64,000 nucleotides of DNA from Photobacterium marinum (lineage in GTDB: Bacteria; Pseudomonadota; Gammaproteobacteria; Enterobacterales; Vibrionaceae): assembly GCF_000331515.1 (NCBI RefSeq), contig NZ_AMZO01000038.1:56265-120264 (forward strand), read 5' to 3'. The position numbers and the translations under genes were made by a program. The notes beneath the pieces were generated by a model. It was given only the letters and a program-made list of their open reading frames with translations. It did no database searches and was not told the DNA's origin. Position 1 is the first letter of the stretch; every line of letters begins with the position of its first letter. Below are positions 44,476 through 53,958 of this stretch, piece after piece.

Positions 44476-44521
44476 TTATCGCCAGATACATCAAAGTAAC
44501 TGGTCTGTGGGGGAATCGAGT

Positions 44522-45433
44522 TTACTTCATGGTACAGAAGTCAGAAGAACACAGTTGATGTGTTTTTAAATCGGCGTAAGTAGACATATCCCACTTGTAT
44601 ATATTCTCAAAATCAGCGCTTTCCAGCGGTGGGATATAGCCGACATCATATTGGCTTAGGTAATACTTTTTAAACATCTCAAGCTTATATTGTTTGTTAA
44701 ACCAGTAGGAGATCTTGGTGATTGCATTGTTAGGCAATCTGGCTTTGATACTGTCTAGCTCATTCATTGCTTTATCCGGATTAGCACCAGTGTAAGGTTG
44801 ATCCTCTCCGAAGTAGATTTGACATTTGGCCTGACTACCTAAGTCGTGTGCAGCCTTCATGATTGCTTCACGTACGGTGAAGTGATCGATGTGTGAGCCG
44901 TTAGCCAGAAGAACAAACGCGGCGCAGTTGTCTTGCTTAAGTACTGGAGTAACATCAGCAGCAATGCGCTCATAAACGTCAATCTCAGCTTGTCTGAAGT
45001 CAGGGAAGGAGCCTGCGGGGCCTCCACCTGCGGTCGCTGACCCTTTATATAGACGCAGCGGAGCATCATAAAAACCTGCGGTTTTATATCGGAAGTTATC
45101 CCAACTTCCAAACATTTCAGTATGTGCACTGAAATCTTCGTTGTAGCGCATCTTCGTGACATCAAGAACTCGTTTGTTCGTTAAAACATCCAAATGGTTC
45201 GTTGTGTAGTTCGACAAGCTAAAGAACACTTCCGTCACGTTGGTTTTTTGTTTGATACTTCCCTCATTAGCTAATTTGCTGATTAAGCCGCCAAATGTCA
45301 GCAAAATATCATCGGGATGAGGGCTCAAAAAGTACAGGTTTTGCTCAGGAATAGTTGAGTAATTCTGAGCGGTGGCCAAACTTGGAGCCATGGCCAGTGA
45401 GAGCACAACTAACGATGTTTGTAATTTATTCAT
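44522..45433 (-). CDS. Secreted PIG-L/LmbE-family deacetylase
   Basis: A 303-residue protein with a signal peptide (cleaved near ATAQ|N) and the PIG-L zinc motifs: HPDD at 39-42 and HIDHF near 186. The family removes N-acetyl groups from GlcNAc-like sugars. Two Cys near the C-terminus (CSSDFC) may form a disulfide in the periplasm. It begins 17 bases after the ptsG stop, so both are co-transcribed, suggesting it processes a sugar for uptake. Being secreted is unusual, as most bacterial members are cytoplasmic. Confidence 0.82.
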   Translation of the reverse strand: MNKLQTSLVVLSLAMAPSLATAQNYSTIPEQNLYFLSPHPDDILLTFGGLISKLANEGSIKQKTNVTEVFFSLSNYTTNHLDVLTNKRVLDVTKMRYNEDFSAHTEMFGSWDNFRYKTAGFYDAPLRLYKGSATAGGGPAGSFPDFRQAEIDVYERIAADVTPVLKQDNCAAFVLLANGSHIDHFTVREAIMKAAHDLGSQAKCQIYFGEDQPYTGANPDKAMNELDSIKARLPNNAITKISYWFNKQYKLEMFKKYYLSQYDVGYIPPLESADFENIYKWDMSTYADLKTHQLCSSDFCTMK

Positions 45434-45450
45434 TATTCACAACCCCTTTA

Positions 45451-46893
45451 TTAATTGGTTGCTACCAGCACTTCATTAATTTCTGTTTTGATATTGTCTG
45501 AATTAGTACCAAAGATTGCCTGTAAGTTATCGCCGATAACCAGAACTTCACGGGCACCTAATTTCTTGATGGTATTCACATCAGCCTGCTTGATATCGTG
45601 AAGGCTCACACGAAGGCGAGTGATACAAGCATCAACATTTTTGATATTCGTTTTACCGCCAAGTGCAGTGATCAGCTTCTCAGCAAGTTCAGAACCAATT
45701 TCTGCTACCTGAGTGATGTCGCTTTCGTCGGCTTCGCGTCCCGGAGTCATCAGATTCATCTTAGTGATCATCAGACGGAATACGGTGTAGTACATCAGAG
45801 CCCAGATTGGACCGATAACAATAAACAGCCATGCATTGCTGGACAGTGGGTAGTAGATCAGGAAGTCAATGGCACCGTGAGCAAAGGTGACGCTGTGGTG
45901 AATATCAAGTGCACTGACAAGAGCAAAGCCAAGACCGGTAAAAATACAGTGGATGACATATAGCACAGGTGCTACGAACAGGAATGAGAACTCCATAGGT
46001 TCTGTAATACCGGTTAGCCATGAAGTTAGTGCGGCAGAAGCCATAATACCACCGACAAGCGCACGCTTTTCAGGGCGGGCAGAGCGGTAGATAGCCAGAC
46101 CAATCGCAGGTAGGGCCCACATAGAATACATATAACCACCAGCAAGGTTACCGGCAGTCGGGTCACCAGCCAGATAACGTTGAATTTCACCTCGGATCAC
46201 ATCACCGGTTTCAGGGTTAATATATTCACCGACTTCAAAGAAGAAAGGAACGTTCCATATATGGTGAAGACCGAATGGAATGAGCGAACGTTCAACAAAA
46301 CCATAGATACCAAAAGCAAGTGTTGGACTCTGGTAGGCAGCCCAGTGTGAGAAGCTGTCGATCATTCCACCGATTGGTGGCCATACGTAGCTCATCACAA
46401 TACCCAGAGCTATGGCGCTCAGGCCGGTAACAATAGGCACAAAGCGTTTACCGGCAAAGAACCCGAGGTATTCAGGAAGCTTAATATTATAGAAACGGCC
46501 ATAAAGGACTGCGGCTATTGCACCAATAATGATACCGCCAAAAACACCGGTATTGATGGTAGGTATACCAATGACAGTAGCAGTTTCTATGCCGTGCAAT
46601 TTGGCCATAACCCCCATAGTGGCGGTGAGAATTGCAAAACCGACGGTTGCAGCCAGTCCGGCAACACCATCATTATCACTCAGGCCTAACGCCACACCAA
46701 TTGCAAAAATAAGCGCCAGGTTACTGAAAACCGCATCACCGGACATTGCCATAATGTTGGAAACCAAATCCGGTAGCCATGAGAAGTTGGCAGAACCAAT
46801 ACCTAGTAACAGACCGGCTATTGGTAATACAGCGACAGGTAGCATCAGCGACCGCCCGATTCTTTGTAGAATACCAAAGGTAGAACTGAACAT
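45451..46893 (-). CDS. ptsG: PTS glucose-type EIICB permease
   Basis: A 480-residue sugar phosphotransferase permease. The EIIC domain (1-385) with ten or so helices shows PtsG-like blocks (SLMLPVAVLPIAGLLLGIGSA, FGLHHIWNVPF, GITEPMEFSF). The EIIB domain carries phospho-acceptor Cys423 (DACITRLRVS). Similarity to E. coli PtsG runs full length; GlcNAc permeases are related, so GlcNAc or glucosamine is possible given the linked deacetylase. No EIIA domain, so Crr must serve it. Divergent from the response regulator gene at 47103. Confidence 0.88.
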   Translation of the reverse strand: MFSSTFGILQRIGRSLMLPVAVLPIAGLLLGIGSANFSWLPDLVSNIMAMSGDAVFSNLALIFAIGVALGLSDNDGVAGLAATVGFAILTATMGVMAKLHGIETATVIGIPTINTGVFGGIIIGAIAAVLYGRFYNIKLPEYLGFFAGKRFVPIVTGLSAIALGIVMSYVWPPIGGMIDSFSHWAAYQSPTLAFGIYGFVERSLIPFGLHHIWNVPFFFEVGEYINPETGDVIRGEIQRYLAGDPTAGNLAGGYMYSMWALPAIGLAIYRSARPEKRALVGGIMASAALTSWLTGITEPMEFSFLFVAPVLYVIHCIFTGLGFALVSALDIHHSVTFAHGAIDFLIYYPLSSNAWLFIVIGPIWALMYYTVFRLMITKMNLMTPGREADESDITQVAEIGSELAEKLITALGGKTNIKNVDACITRLRVSLHDIKQADVNTIKKLGAREVLVIGDNLQAIFGTNSDNIKTEINEVLVATN

Positions 46894-47102
46894 AGAGATA
46901 ATCCTTATATTGTTAACGATTGTTCAGTTTCAACATTAAAGGAATAAATACTCGGTAAGGTAAATTATGGTTATTCGTTTGTAATAGAATGCTTACAAAG
47001 TAAATAAAAATAGTAACTACATCTAAATACCAATAAAAAATGTTGCGATATACAAGTGAAGACCTTATAAGTTAAATCGCTCATGTTAAGAAAGGATTCG
47101 GC

Positions 47103-47807
47103 ATGGAACAGAAAACAATATTGGTTGTGGATGACAGCGAAGAAATCAGGGATGCTTTAAGTGAGTATTTAAGTCGTTCCGGATTTAATGTTATTACTGC
47201 ATCTGATGGTGATGAGATGTGGCAACATTTCAATCATCAGGAACCACACTTAATTGTGTTGGATATCATGCTTCCTGGTGATGATGGCTTAACGCTTTGC
47301 AGCAAAATAAGGTTAAGGTCACACGTTCCAATTATTATGTTAACTGCCGTTTGTGATGAGGTTGATCGTGTCGCTGGATTAGAAATTGGTGCAGATGACT
47401 ATATAACGAAAACATTTAGTCCAAGGGAATTATTGGCGAGAATAAAAGCTTTGTTGCGTCGGAGTCAGTTTAGCAACAACACACCGTTTAATCGCAGGAT
47501 AGGCTTTCTGAACTGGACTTTTGATACCGTCAAAAGGCAGTTAATTCATGAAACTGGCGACGCGGTTCAGCTATCTGGTGCTGATTTTTCATTGTTAAGC
47601 CTGCTATTACAGCATCCGAACAAGGTGTTCAGCCGGGATGAGATTGCTCAGTGTGTATGGGGGCGAGATGTTGAACCGATGGAGCGGGGCATCGATGTTC
47701 AGATGAGCCGTTTACGTAAACATCTTCATGATGATTCACGTTCAATAATTATTACAGTCAGAAATAAAGGCTATATGCTGGCAGTTGATTCTATTTATGA
47801 AGCATAA
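47103..47807 (+). CDS. OmpR-family response regulator beside ptsG
   Basis: The 234-residue protein has a receiver with phospho-acceptor Asp54 (VLDIMLPGDDG) and a winged-helix DNA-binding domain (about 130-230, VFSRDEIAQCVWGRDVEPMERGIDVQMSRLRKH). The switch Lys103 is followed by Thr104 (ITKTFSP), where nearly all receivers have a cis-Pro (KPF). It precedes the kinase gene by 14 bases. Its likely target is the divergent ptsG-deacetylase unit. Confidence 0.9.
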   Translation: MEQKTILVVDDSEEIRDALSEYLSRSGFNVITASDGDEMWQHFNHQEPHLIVLDIMLPGDDGLTLCSKIRLRSHVPIIMLTAVCDEVDRVAGLEIGADDYITKTFSPRELLARIKALLRRSQFSNNTPFNRRIGFLNWTFDTVKRQLIHETGDAVQLSGADFSLLSLLLQHPNKVFSRDEIAQCVWGRDVEPMERGIDVQMSRLRKHLHDDSRSIIITVRNKGYMLAVDSIYEA

Positions 47808-47821
47808 GTGATATAGGCGTT

Positions 47822-49264
47822 ATGAGAAAACTTAAACCTGTTTATTTTAAGTCAATTTCATTTCGTGTCGGTGTGACATTGTTGGTTGTTATTGTTATCG
47901 CTGAATTAATTGCCGGAGCAATATGGTTTCAGGCAAATGAAGAATCAAAAAAAGAAAATATAACCAGTACAATGTTGAATATATCAAGCGCAGCATCAGA
48001 AACGTATAATTATTTTAAGTCATTACCAGTTAATTATCGACATCTTATTCTTAATCAGTTGAGAGAGGCCGGTGGTACACGCTTTTTTATTTCAATCAAT
48101 AATACATATGTGCCTAATGAAAACATTGCTGGTTATAATTTCACTCACTGGTTATCAGAACTGACAGAAAAAGAACTAAAGAATAAAATGGCTTCAGCAA
48201 AAAATATCAGAGTTTCCATCACCAGAAGAGAAGACATCCGTGTATTTAATTCGGGAATTAAACTGGATGAGTTGCCTGAAATATGGACAAAATACAGCCT
48301 GGTTCTGGGTGAACTGAATTTACCGATACTGGTGATGCAAATTGAAATGTCAGACCAGGAATGGTTTTACATTGCTTCGGTTCTTCCTGTGCCTTTTTCA
48401 TCTCTGTCGACACAGTTTTTGGATCAACGGCAGCTAATCTTTCTCGGTATTACATCTATTTTGCTTATGCTCGGTACCGCCTGGATCTTACAAAGAGAAA
48501 TCCGGCCGGTTAAATCATTGGCTAAAGCAGCAACTTTGATGGGGTCTCAGTTGGTTGTGACTGAAATAAAGGAAGAAGGCAGCAAGGAAACTCGGGCCGC
48601 AGTGCATGCTTTTAATAAAATGAATCGTCGAGTAAGGGCGTATATCCGTGATCGTGAAATGTTGTTCAGTGCGATATCTCATGATTTAAAAACACCGCTG
48701 GCTTGCCTCAAGCTGCGAACGGAGATGCTGGATGATGACAATACAAAGAAGCGGTTTGAGAAACTGCTTAATGAAGTCGATCTTATGCTCAAAGGCGCTT
48801 TGCAGTGTATTCGCGAAACGGACATACATGAAGAATCTGAGTGGATAGATATCAGTCAGTTAATCGGAACATGTGTTGAATATTACAACCGGGAATCTCT
48901 GCGCATCACACTTAATTCTCCGCCTGAAGTTCGTTATGTAGGAAAGCCCGTCGCGATTAAGCGGTGTGTTTATAACTTGGTTGATAACGCAGTTTTATAT
49001 GGTGGCAAGGTAGATATCTCAGTATCCGACTCTGACGATTGTCTGGAAATTACAATCCGTGACTATGGACCCGGTATCGAGAACAAATTACTTGAAAAGG
49101 TATTTGAACCTTATTTTAGAGCCGAACAGCTGGATGTTCACGGTTCCGGACTTGGTTTAACGATATCCCGAAGCATCGCTCGTTCTCATGGCGGCGATCT
49201 GAAACTGAATAATCATCCCTGTCAGGGGCTTGAAGCTCATTTAATTTTATCGAGAGAAGTATGA
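47822..49264 (+). CDS. Sensor histidine kinase beside ptsG
   Basis: A 480-residue kinase: TM1 at about 19-38, a periplasmic domain (39-205), TM2 at about 206-224, HAMP (225-280), HisKA with His287 (AISHDLKTPLACL) and HATPase (N box VYNLVDNAVLYG, DYGPGIE, GSGLGLTI). The stop overlaps the start of the binding-protein gene by 4 bases. The periplasmic domain is the probable contact for that protein. Confidence 0.9.
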   Translation: MRKLKPVYFKSISFRVGVTLLVVIVIAELIAGAIWFQANEESKKENITSTMLNISSAASETYNYFKSLPVNYRHLILNQLREAGGTRFFISINNTYVPNENIAGYNFTHWLSELTEKELKNKMASAKNIRVSITRREDIRVFNSGIKLDELPEIWTKYSLVLGELNLPILVMQIEMSDQEWFYIASVLPVPFSSLSTQFLDQRQLIFLGITSILLMLGTAWILQREIRPVKSLAKAATLMGSQLVVTEIKEEGSKETRAAVHAFNKMNRRVRAYIRDREMLFSAISHDLKTPLACLKLRTEMLDDDNTKKRFEKLLNEVDLMLKGALQCIRETDIHEESEWIDISQLIGTCVEYYNRESLRITLNSPPEVRYVGKPVAIKRCVYNLVDNAVLYGGKVDISVSDSDDCLEITIRDYGPGIENKLLEKVFEPYFRAEQLDVHGSGLGLTISRSIARSHGGDLKLNNHPCQGLEAHLILSREV

Positions 49265-50520
49265 GATATGCTTTAATTGCTTTGCTTGTCGGCTGTTTAT
49301 TGACAACCTATGCCGATACAACGCTGGCAAGTCAGGATGTTCATTTCCTTCATTGGTGGACATCTCAGGGGGAAGTTAAATCAGCTGAGGTGGTGAATGA
49401 TGCGCTCAGTGAAGCAGATCTAAATGTTATCAATGTGCCTGTTCAGGGCGGCGGAGGTAAAACAGCCAAATCTATTTTGCAGGCAAGAGCCATCGCGGGA
49501 AATCCACCGGATATGGCTCAATTGGAAGGTCCCGCGATCAAATCATGGGCGGCTTTGGGTTTTTTGCATAACCTCGATGATGCAGCTAAACAGCAAAACT
49601 GGGATGAAAAACTATTTTCACTGGCTCGTGGAATTCATCAGCATAATGGTAACTATGTCGCAGTGCCGGTGACGCTTCACCGACTTAACTGGATGTGGGT
49701 GAATATGGACATCCTGAACCGACATAAGTTAAAAATGCCTGAAAGCTGGGAGCAGTTGATTGATGTTTTCTCTCAGTTAAAGCAAAAGGGCGTTTCGCCG
49801 TTGGCGATTGGCAATGAACCCTGGCAGATTGTTCAGTTGTTTGAAAATATCGCTTTCGGGATAGGTGGGCCGCATTATTACAGAAAGGCTTTCATTGAAC
49901 TGGACCCTGATATTTTGGCCAGCTCAACAACCCATGAAGCATTAAGAAAATTCCGTCAGATCAGTACTATTGTTCTACCTGACTTATCAAAGCAAAGGTG
50001 GGAGGAAGCAACAAAGGATTTGTTAGAGGGAAGACGGGCATTTCAGATCACCGGAGACTGGGTTGCCGGTGAGTTGATGGCAATGAACGGGGAATTTCCT
50101 GACAATATTCTTTGTTCTCCGACACCATTCCAACAGTCAGGCTTTATCTACAACATGGATAGTTTTGCTTTATTCAAAAAGCCGTTGCTGACAAATGAAC
50201 AGGCAAATCGGATAGCAAAGATTGTCTCTGAGCCAGATTTTCTTTATGAATTCAACCGAAGGAAAGGTTCAATTCCTGCCTACGAGAATGTTTCCCTGAA
50301 AGGTTTTAATCCTTGTGCGCTAAAAGCAAAGCTAGACTTTAAACAAGCAGAAGAATTGGGAACCCTGGTTCCAAGTATTATTGATTCGATGGCGGTCAGC
50401 CCGGTTATAGAGAAAGCAGCATCCAGCGAGTTGTACCGTTTCTTCAACGACCCGACCATGCAGCCAGATGATGTTATCGTTCATATGCAGAATATGGGGT
50501 CAAGTAATCTGAATCTTTAG
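49261..50520 (+). CDS. Extracellular solute-binding protein family 1, probable sugar sensor
   Basis: A 419-residue periplasmic protein (signal peptide to about residue 24) of the family used by sugar ABC importers: FLHWWTSQGEVKSAEVV, QARAIAGNPPDMAQLEGPAIKSWA, FQITGDWVAGE. It resembles glucose/mannose-type binding proteins. No permease or ATPase gene is near; instead it is translationally coupled to a kinase. It is best read as a ligand receptor for that kinase, controlling ptsG. Confidence 0.85.
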   Translation: MRYALIALLVGCLLTTYADTTLASQDVHFLHWWTSQGEVKSAEVVNDALSEADLNVINVPVQGGGGKTAKSILQARAIAGNPPDMAQLEGPAIKSWAALGFLHNLDDAAKQQNWDEKLFSLARGIHQHNGNYVAVPVTLHRLNWMWVNMDILNRHKLKMPESWEQLIDVFSQLKQKGVSPLAIGNEPWQIVQLFENIAFGIGGPHYYRKAFIELDPDILASSTTHEALRKFRQISTIVLPDLSKQRWEEATKDLLEGRRAFQITGDWVAGELMAMNGEFPDNILCSPTPFQQSGFIYNMDSFALFKKPLLTNEQANRIAKIVSEPDFLYEFNRRKGSIPAYENVSLKGFNPCALKAKLDFKQAEELGTLVPSIIDSMAVSPVIEKAASSELYRFFNDPTMQPDDVIVHMQNMGSSNLNL

Positions 50521-50767
50521 GAAATCTTAGAATTGTTGTGCAAGATCTAACTCAAAAGCAGCAAATGCTGCTACATGGCTAGCAAAATGGGAATTTAAAT
50601 CGTTCAATTTACGAAAACCTGATTCATCGCAAGTCATTTTAGTTTTGTGTCCCTGATACTTGGTACGCATTATCTGAGGCGAGCCTTGTACGTTATAAAG
50701 CCTCTAATTCAAAAGGGTCATCTTGATTCTCCAGACAACTGATTCACCAGATAATTAAGAGTGGGAC

Positions 50768-51997
50768 ATGGATAAATTAATTGAGAGATTTTTGCGTTAC
50801 GTTAGCTTTGAAACTCAATCTAACTCATCAGTTGACCACTGCCCGAGTACTGAAGGGCAGCGCGTGCTTGCAGAACAGATCAAAAAAGAGCTTGTCGAGC
50901 TTGGGCTTAGCAGTGTAGAGCTGGATGAAAACGGCTATTTGACTGCTCGTCTGCCATCTAACATTGACTATGAAGTTCCGACAATCGGCTTCATCGCTCA
51001 CATGGATACAGCGCCGGATGCATCCGGTAAAGATGTAAAACCTCAAATCGTTGAAAACTACCAGGGTGGCGATATTGCTCTTGGTGTTGGCGATGAGGTG
51101 CTATCTCCGATTCAGTATCCTGATCTGAACAAACTGCATGGTCATAACCTGATCACAACTGATGGTACAACACTGCTGGGTGCAGATAACAAAGCTGGTA
51201 TCGCGGAAATTATCACAGCCATTGCTTACCTGAAAGATCACCCGGAAATTAAACACGGTGAAATTTGCATCGGTTTTACACCGGACGAAGAAATCGGTCG
51301 TGGTGCTGATTTGTTTAATGTTGAGAAATTTGGCGCTAAATGGGCATACACCATTGATGGCGGCCCGGTTGGTGAACTGGAATATGAAAACTTCAACGCA
51401 TCTTCCGCTGATATTATCTGCCACGGTGTGAACGTACACCCAGGCACAGCAAAAGATAAGATGATCAACGCCATGAACATCGCAGCACAATTCCAGCTGA
51501 TGATGCCTACGGAAGAAACACCTGAGTGCACAGAAGGCTATGAAGGCTTCTACCACCTTGTTGCAATGGAAGGCGGTGTTGCTAAGACTGTTCTGAACTA
51601 CATCTTGCGTGATTTTGATGGCGATAGCCTAGAGCGCCGTAAAGTCTTCATGCAAGAAAAAGTAGATGAGTTGAACAGCAAGCTTGTAAAAGGCCGCGTT
51701 GAACTGAAGATCACTGACAGCTACCGCAATATGCGTGAAATGGTTGAGCCTCATCCACACATTATTGAACTGGCAAAAGAAGCAATGATTGAGTGTGATG
51801 TACAGCCAATCATCAAGCCAATCCGTGGTGGTACTGACGGTGCTCGTTTGTCATTCATGAACCTGCCTTGTCCAAACATCTTCACAGGTGGTTACAACTT
51901 CCATGGTATCCATGAGTTCATCACTGTCGAAGGTATGCAGCAGGCTGTGAAAGTGATTGTAAAAGTCGCTGAAAACACAGCGAAAAAATATCAGTAA
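50768..51997 (+). CDS. pepT: Peptidase T (tripeptide aminopeptidase)
   Basis: A cytoplasmic di-zinc aminopeptidase that removes the N-terminal residue of tripeptides. The 409 residues match PepT in length. Metal and catalytic motifs: FIAHMDTAPD (His78, Asp80), LLGADNKAG, TPDEEIGRG, YTIDGGPVGE and the last His in GYNFHGIHEF. Own promoter region (50521-50767) and terminator. Confidence 0.95.
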   Translation: MDKLIERFLRYVSFETQSNSSVDHCPSTEGQRVLAEQIKKELVELGLSSVELDENGYLTARLPSNIDYEVPTIGFIAHMDTAPDASGKDVKPQIVENYQGGDIALGVGDEVLSPIQYPDLNKLHGHNLITTDGTTLLGADNKAGIAEIITAIAYLKDHPEIKHGEICIGFTPDEEIGRGADLFNVEKFGAKWAYTIDGGPVGELEYENFNASSADIICHGVNVHPGTAKDKMINAMNIAAQFQLMMPTEETPECTEGYEGFYHLVAMEGGVAKTVLNYILRDFDGDSLERRKVFMQEKVDELNSKLVKGRVELKITDSYRNMREMVEPHPHIIELAKEAMIECDVQPIIKPIRGGTDGARLSFMNLPCPNIFTGGYNFHGIHEFITVEGMQQAVKVIVKVAENTAKKYQ

Positions 51998-52026
51998 TTT
52001 CTGATTAACTGCGTAATACTTCCCAT

Positions 52027-52056
52027 AAAGAGCCGCATTTATGCGGCTCTTTTTTA
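52027..52056 (+). terminator. Terminator of pepT
   Basis: AAAGAGCCGCAT / ATGCGGCTCTTTTTT, a 12-bp stem with a 2-base loop. Confidence 0.92.
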
Positions 52057-52186
52057 TCTGTGTTGTTTACAGAAGAACAGGTAGAAGATGTAGCGATGGT
52101 ATAGAATATAACAAGGATGGTTATTTATAATCATCAGTGCTAATCTTGTTCATAAATAGACAATGAAAAATGGTTGAGAGGTGCTT

Positions 52187-52591
52187 ATGAACGCATCCCA
52201 GGCTAAACAGAATCAGCCCCAGGCCGACGCAGGTAATGTTGTGTTGCCAGTGGTGTTTAATATTCTCGATAAATGGTCATGTACACAGGCCCAACAAATG
52301 GCGGTATTGGGCTTAACCAGTCGATCGACTTTGAACAAATACCGAAGCCATCCGGAATCTGCCAAGGTGTCTAAAGATCTGTTGGAGCGAATGAGTTATA
52401 TCCTGAATATCCACAAGTGCTTGCGGATATTGTTTACTTCCGACGAAAGTGTTTACAGCTGGGTTCAGAAGCCGAATTCTCATCCGTTTTTTGCCGGACG
52501 TTCAGCGATGGATGTGATGATGCAGGGTAAAGTTGTTGATTTATATCAGGTTGTTTCACGCCTTAACGCATGGCGGGGTGGGCAGTCCTGA
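52187..52591 (+). CDS. Xre/MbcA/ParS-type antitoxin (DUF2384)
   Basis: A 134-residue antitoxin. The N-terminal helix-turn-helix-like part (FNILDKWSCTQAQQMAVLGLTSRSTLNKYRS) is followed by the toxin-binding DUF2384 domain (NSHPFFAGRSAMDVMMQGKVVDLYQVVSRLNAWRGG). ATG 52187 has GAGG 5 bases upstream. Its stop shares one base with the toxin start (TGATG). In RES systems it neutralises an NAD-degrading toxin and represses its operon. Here the toxin is interrupted. Confidence 0.88.
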   Translation: MNASQAKQNQPQADAGNVVLPVVFNILDKWSCTQAQQMAVLGLTSRSTLNKYRSHPESAKVSKDLLERMSYILNIHKCLRILFTSDESVYSWVQKPNSHPFFAGRSAMDVMMQGKVVDLYQVVSRLNAWRGGQS

Positions 52592-53271
52592 TGTCATATC
52601 CGACTCGTAAATTTGATGATCAACATTGCTATCGCCTGATCCCGTCAAAGTATCCGCCAATCAATTTATATGAAGATGTGGCGGATGCATCCCAGTTAGA
52701 TGCCGTTTTTGCGATTGAAGCCCTGACCAATCCGTGACTGACTGAAGAGGTCGGTAACTTTGCCAGCGTACCGGTGGAAGAGTGTTTGGTTGGTATTCCT
52801 CATTGTAGCTATGTGATGGCTGCTTTTACCCATGTTAATCCAGATGGCGCGAGGTTTAATACTGCCGATTTTGGTGCTTATTATGCGGCGCCGGATGTAC
52901 ATACTGCGATTAAAGAAACGGTACATCATATGGAGCGAGTGATGGGATATACGCAAGAGCCTGCTCAGGACATCCAGATGCGGTGTATTGATGCGTGGTT
53001 CAATGCTGAGCTAACCGATATCACTGATCAAACTTATCTTGATTCAGAACTTTACCATCCAACAAATTACAGCCATTCACAGGCACTTGCCTGTTCGCTC
53101 AAGTCAGAGAAGCAGGATGGGGTGGTTTATCAATCGGTTCGCCATCAGGGCTACAATTGTTACGCATTATTCAAGCCAAATTTGGTAACCAAGGTTTGCC
53201 AATCAAAACACTATAGTTATAAATGGAACGGCAAGTCTGTGAATGCAGTATTTGAAATGCAGTTGGTATAA
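52591..53271 (+). pseudogene. RES-domain toxin with internal TGA stop
   Basis: RES toxins act on NAD+ (phosphorolysis or hydrolysis). The frame opens MSYPTRKFDDQHCYRLIPSK and reads through ALTNP, then a TGA at 52735-52737 (codon 49). It goes on in the same frame to 53271 with LTEEVGNFASVPVEE and the core: RFNTADFGAYYAA, AIKETVHH (Glu), VVYQSVRHQG (Ser). Homologues, from memory, have Arg at this site (ALTN-R-L), so CGA to TGA is the likely change. A shorter product could start at ATG 52774 or another internal start but would lack the N-terminal Arg of the active site. All else is intact, so the event is recent, or the stop is leaky. Confidence 0.82.
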
Positions 53272-53286
53272 GTAGAAGCGAGCAAA

Positions 53287-53324
53287 TAAAAAAACACCCT
53301 ATGCCAGCTTGGTAGCATAGGGTG
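53287..53324 (-). terminator. Terminator of the 97-residue gene
   Basis: CACCCTATGC / GCATAGGGTG, a 10-bp stem followed on the minus strand by a T-run. Confidence 0.85.
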
Positions 53325-53342
53325 ACTGCTAAAATAGAGGGG

Positions 53343-53636
53343 CTATTTTAGTTCTTTTTCAGCTTCTTTAGCTGCTTCTTCAAATTCTGGGGTGTTATCG
53401 ATACGTTTGACAATGGCATTGTTCAGATGCTTCAAAATCGCTGTCACAGCATGTTCTTTAGTAACATTATCTCCTTTATCTATGGATAACTCATGCTTAC
53501 CACGTAGGCCGGTTTCATCTTCTGCAATATGAAGCCAGTCTGGGTGCCAGTAAAATGATTTACCTTGTTCTGTCATCCAGTTATGGACACCACAGTTGTT
53601 ACCTTTGTAGTTCAAGTCTTGAGCTTTGTACTTCAT
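53343..53636 (-). CDS. Hypothetical protein, 97 residues
   Basis: A small soluble protein with an aromatic-rich first half (NNCGVHNWMTEQGKSFYWHPDWLHIAED) and an acidic helical tail (EFEEAAKEAEKELK). AAAGGGAA lies 7 bases before ATG 53636 and a good terminator follows, so the gene is real. No family recognised. It sits next to the toxin-antitoxin pair in an accessory stretch. Confidence 0.65.
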   Translation of the reverse strand: MKYKAQDLNYKGNNCGVHNWMTEQGKSFYWHPDWLHIAEDETGLRGKHELSIDKGDNVTKEHAVTAILKHLNNAIVKRIDNTPEFEEAAKEAEKELK

Positions 53637-53747
53637 TTAGTTCCCTTTTCAAAGTCATGTATCGAATGAACTTGAACAGTATAAAAAATAGAGAAGGCTA
53701 AACTGTGACCAATCATACATAATTACAGAAAGCTGCTTTTGTGTGAC

Positions 53748-53891
53748 ATGAAAATTTGTGATGAATACAATTTTTTAATTTACGGTAATGATGAAAATAT
53801 ATTAAATGTCGCTATTGATTATGTCTGCTGTAATAAATGCTTGAGATTCTTGATAATAGATTTATATGGTGTCGAACTTATTGAGTATTAA
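53748..53891 (+). CDS. Possible small protein, 47 residues
   Basis: An open frame MKICDEYNFLIYGND...GVELIEY with alternating hydrophobic and charged residues and a CCNKC cluster. It has no evident ribosome site, and A+T-rich DNA gives such frames by chance. It could be a fragment of a larger lost gene. Confidence 0.25.
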   Translation: MKICDEYNFLIYGNDENILNVAIDYVCCNKCLRFLIIDLYGVELIEY

Positions 53892-53958
53892 TGATAGGTT
53901 AGCTTACAAATAGATTATCGGATAGCGAGTGGCAGCACTCTAAAAATTGGTGGGAGAT

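Noticed and set aside
52735..52737. TGA in the RES toxin as selenocysteine
   Set aside because: RES proteins have no selenocysteine, the site is not catalytic, homologues carry Arg, and no SECIS-like hairpin is evident.
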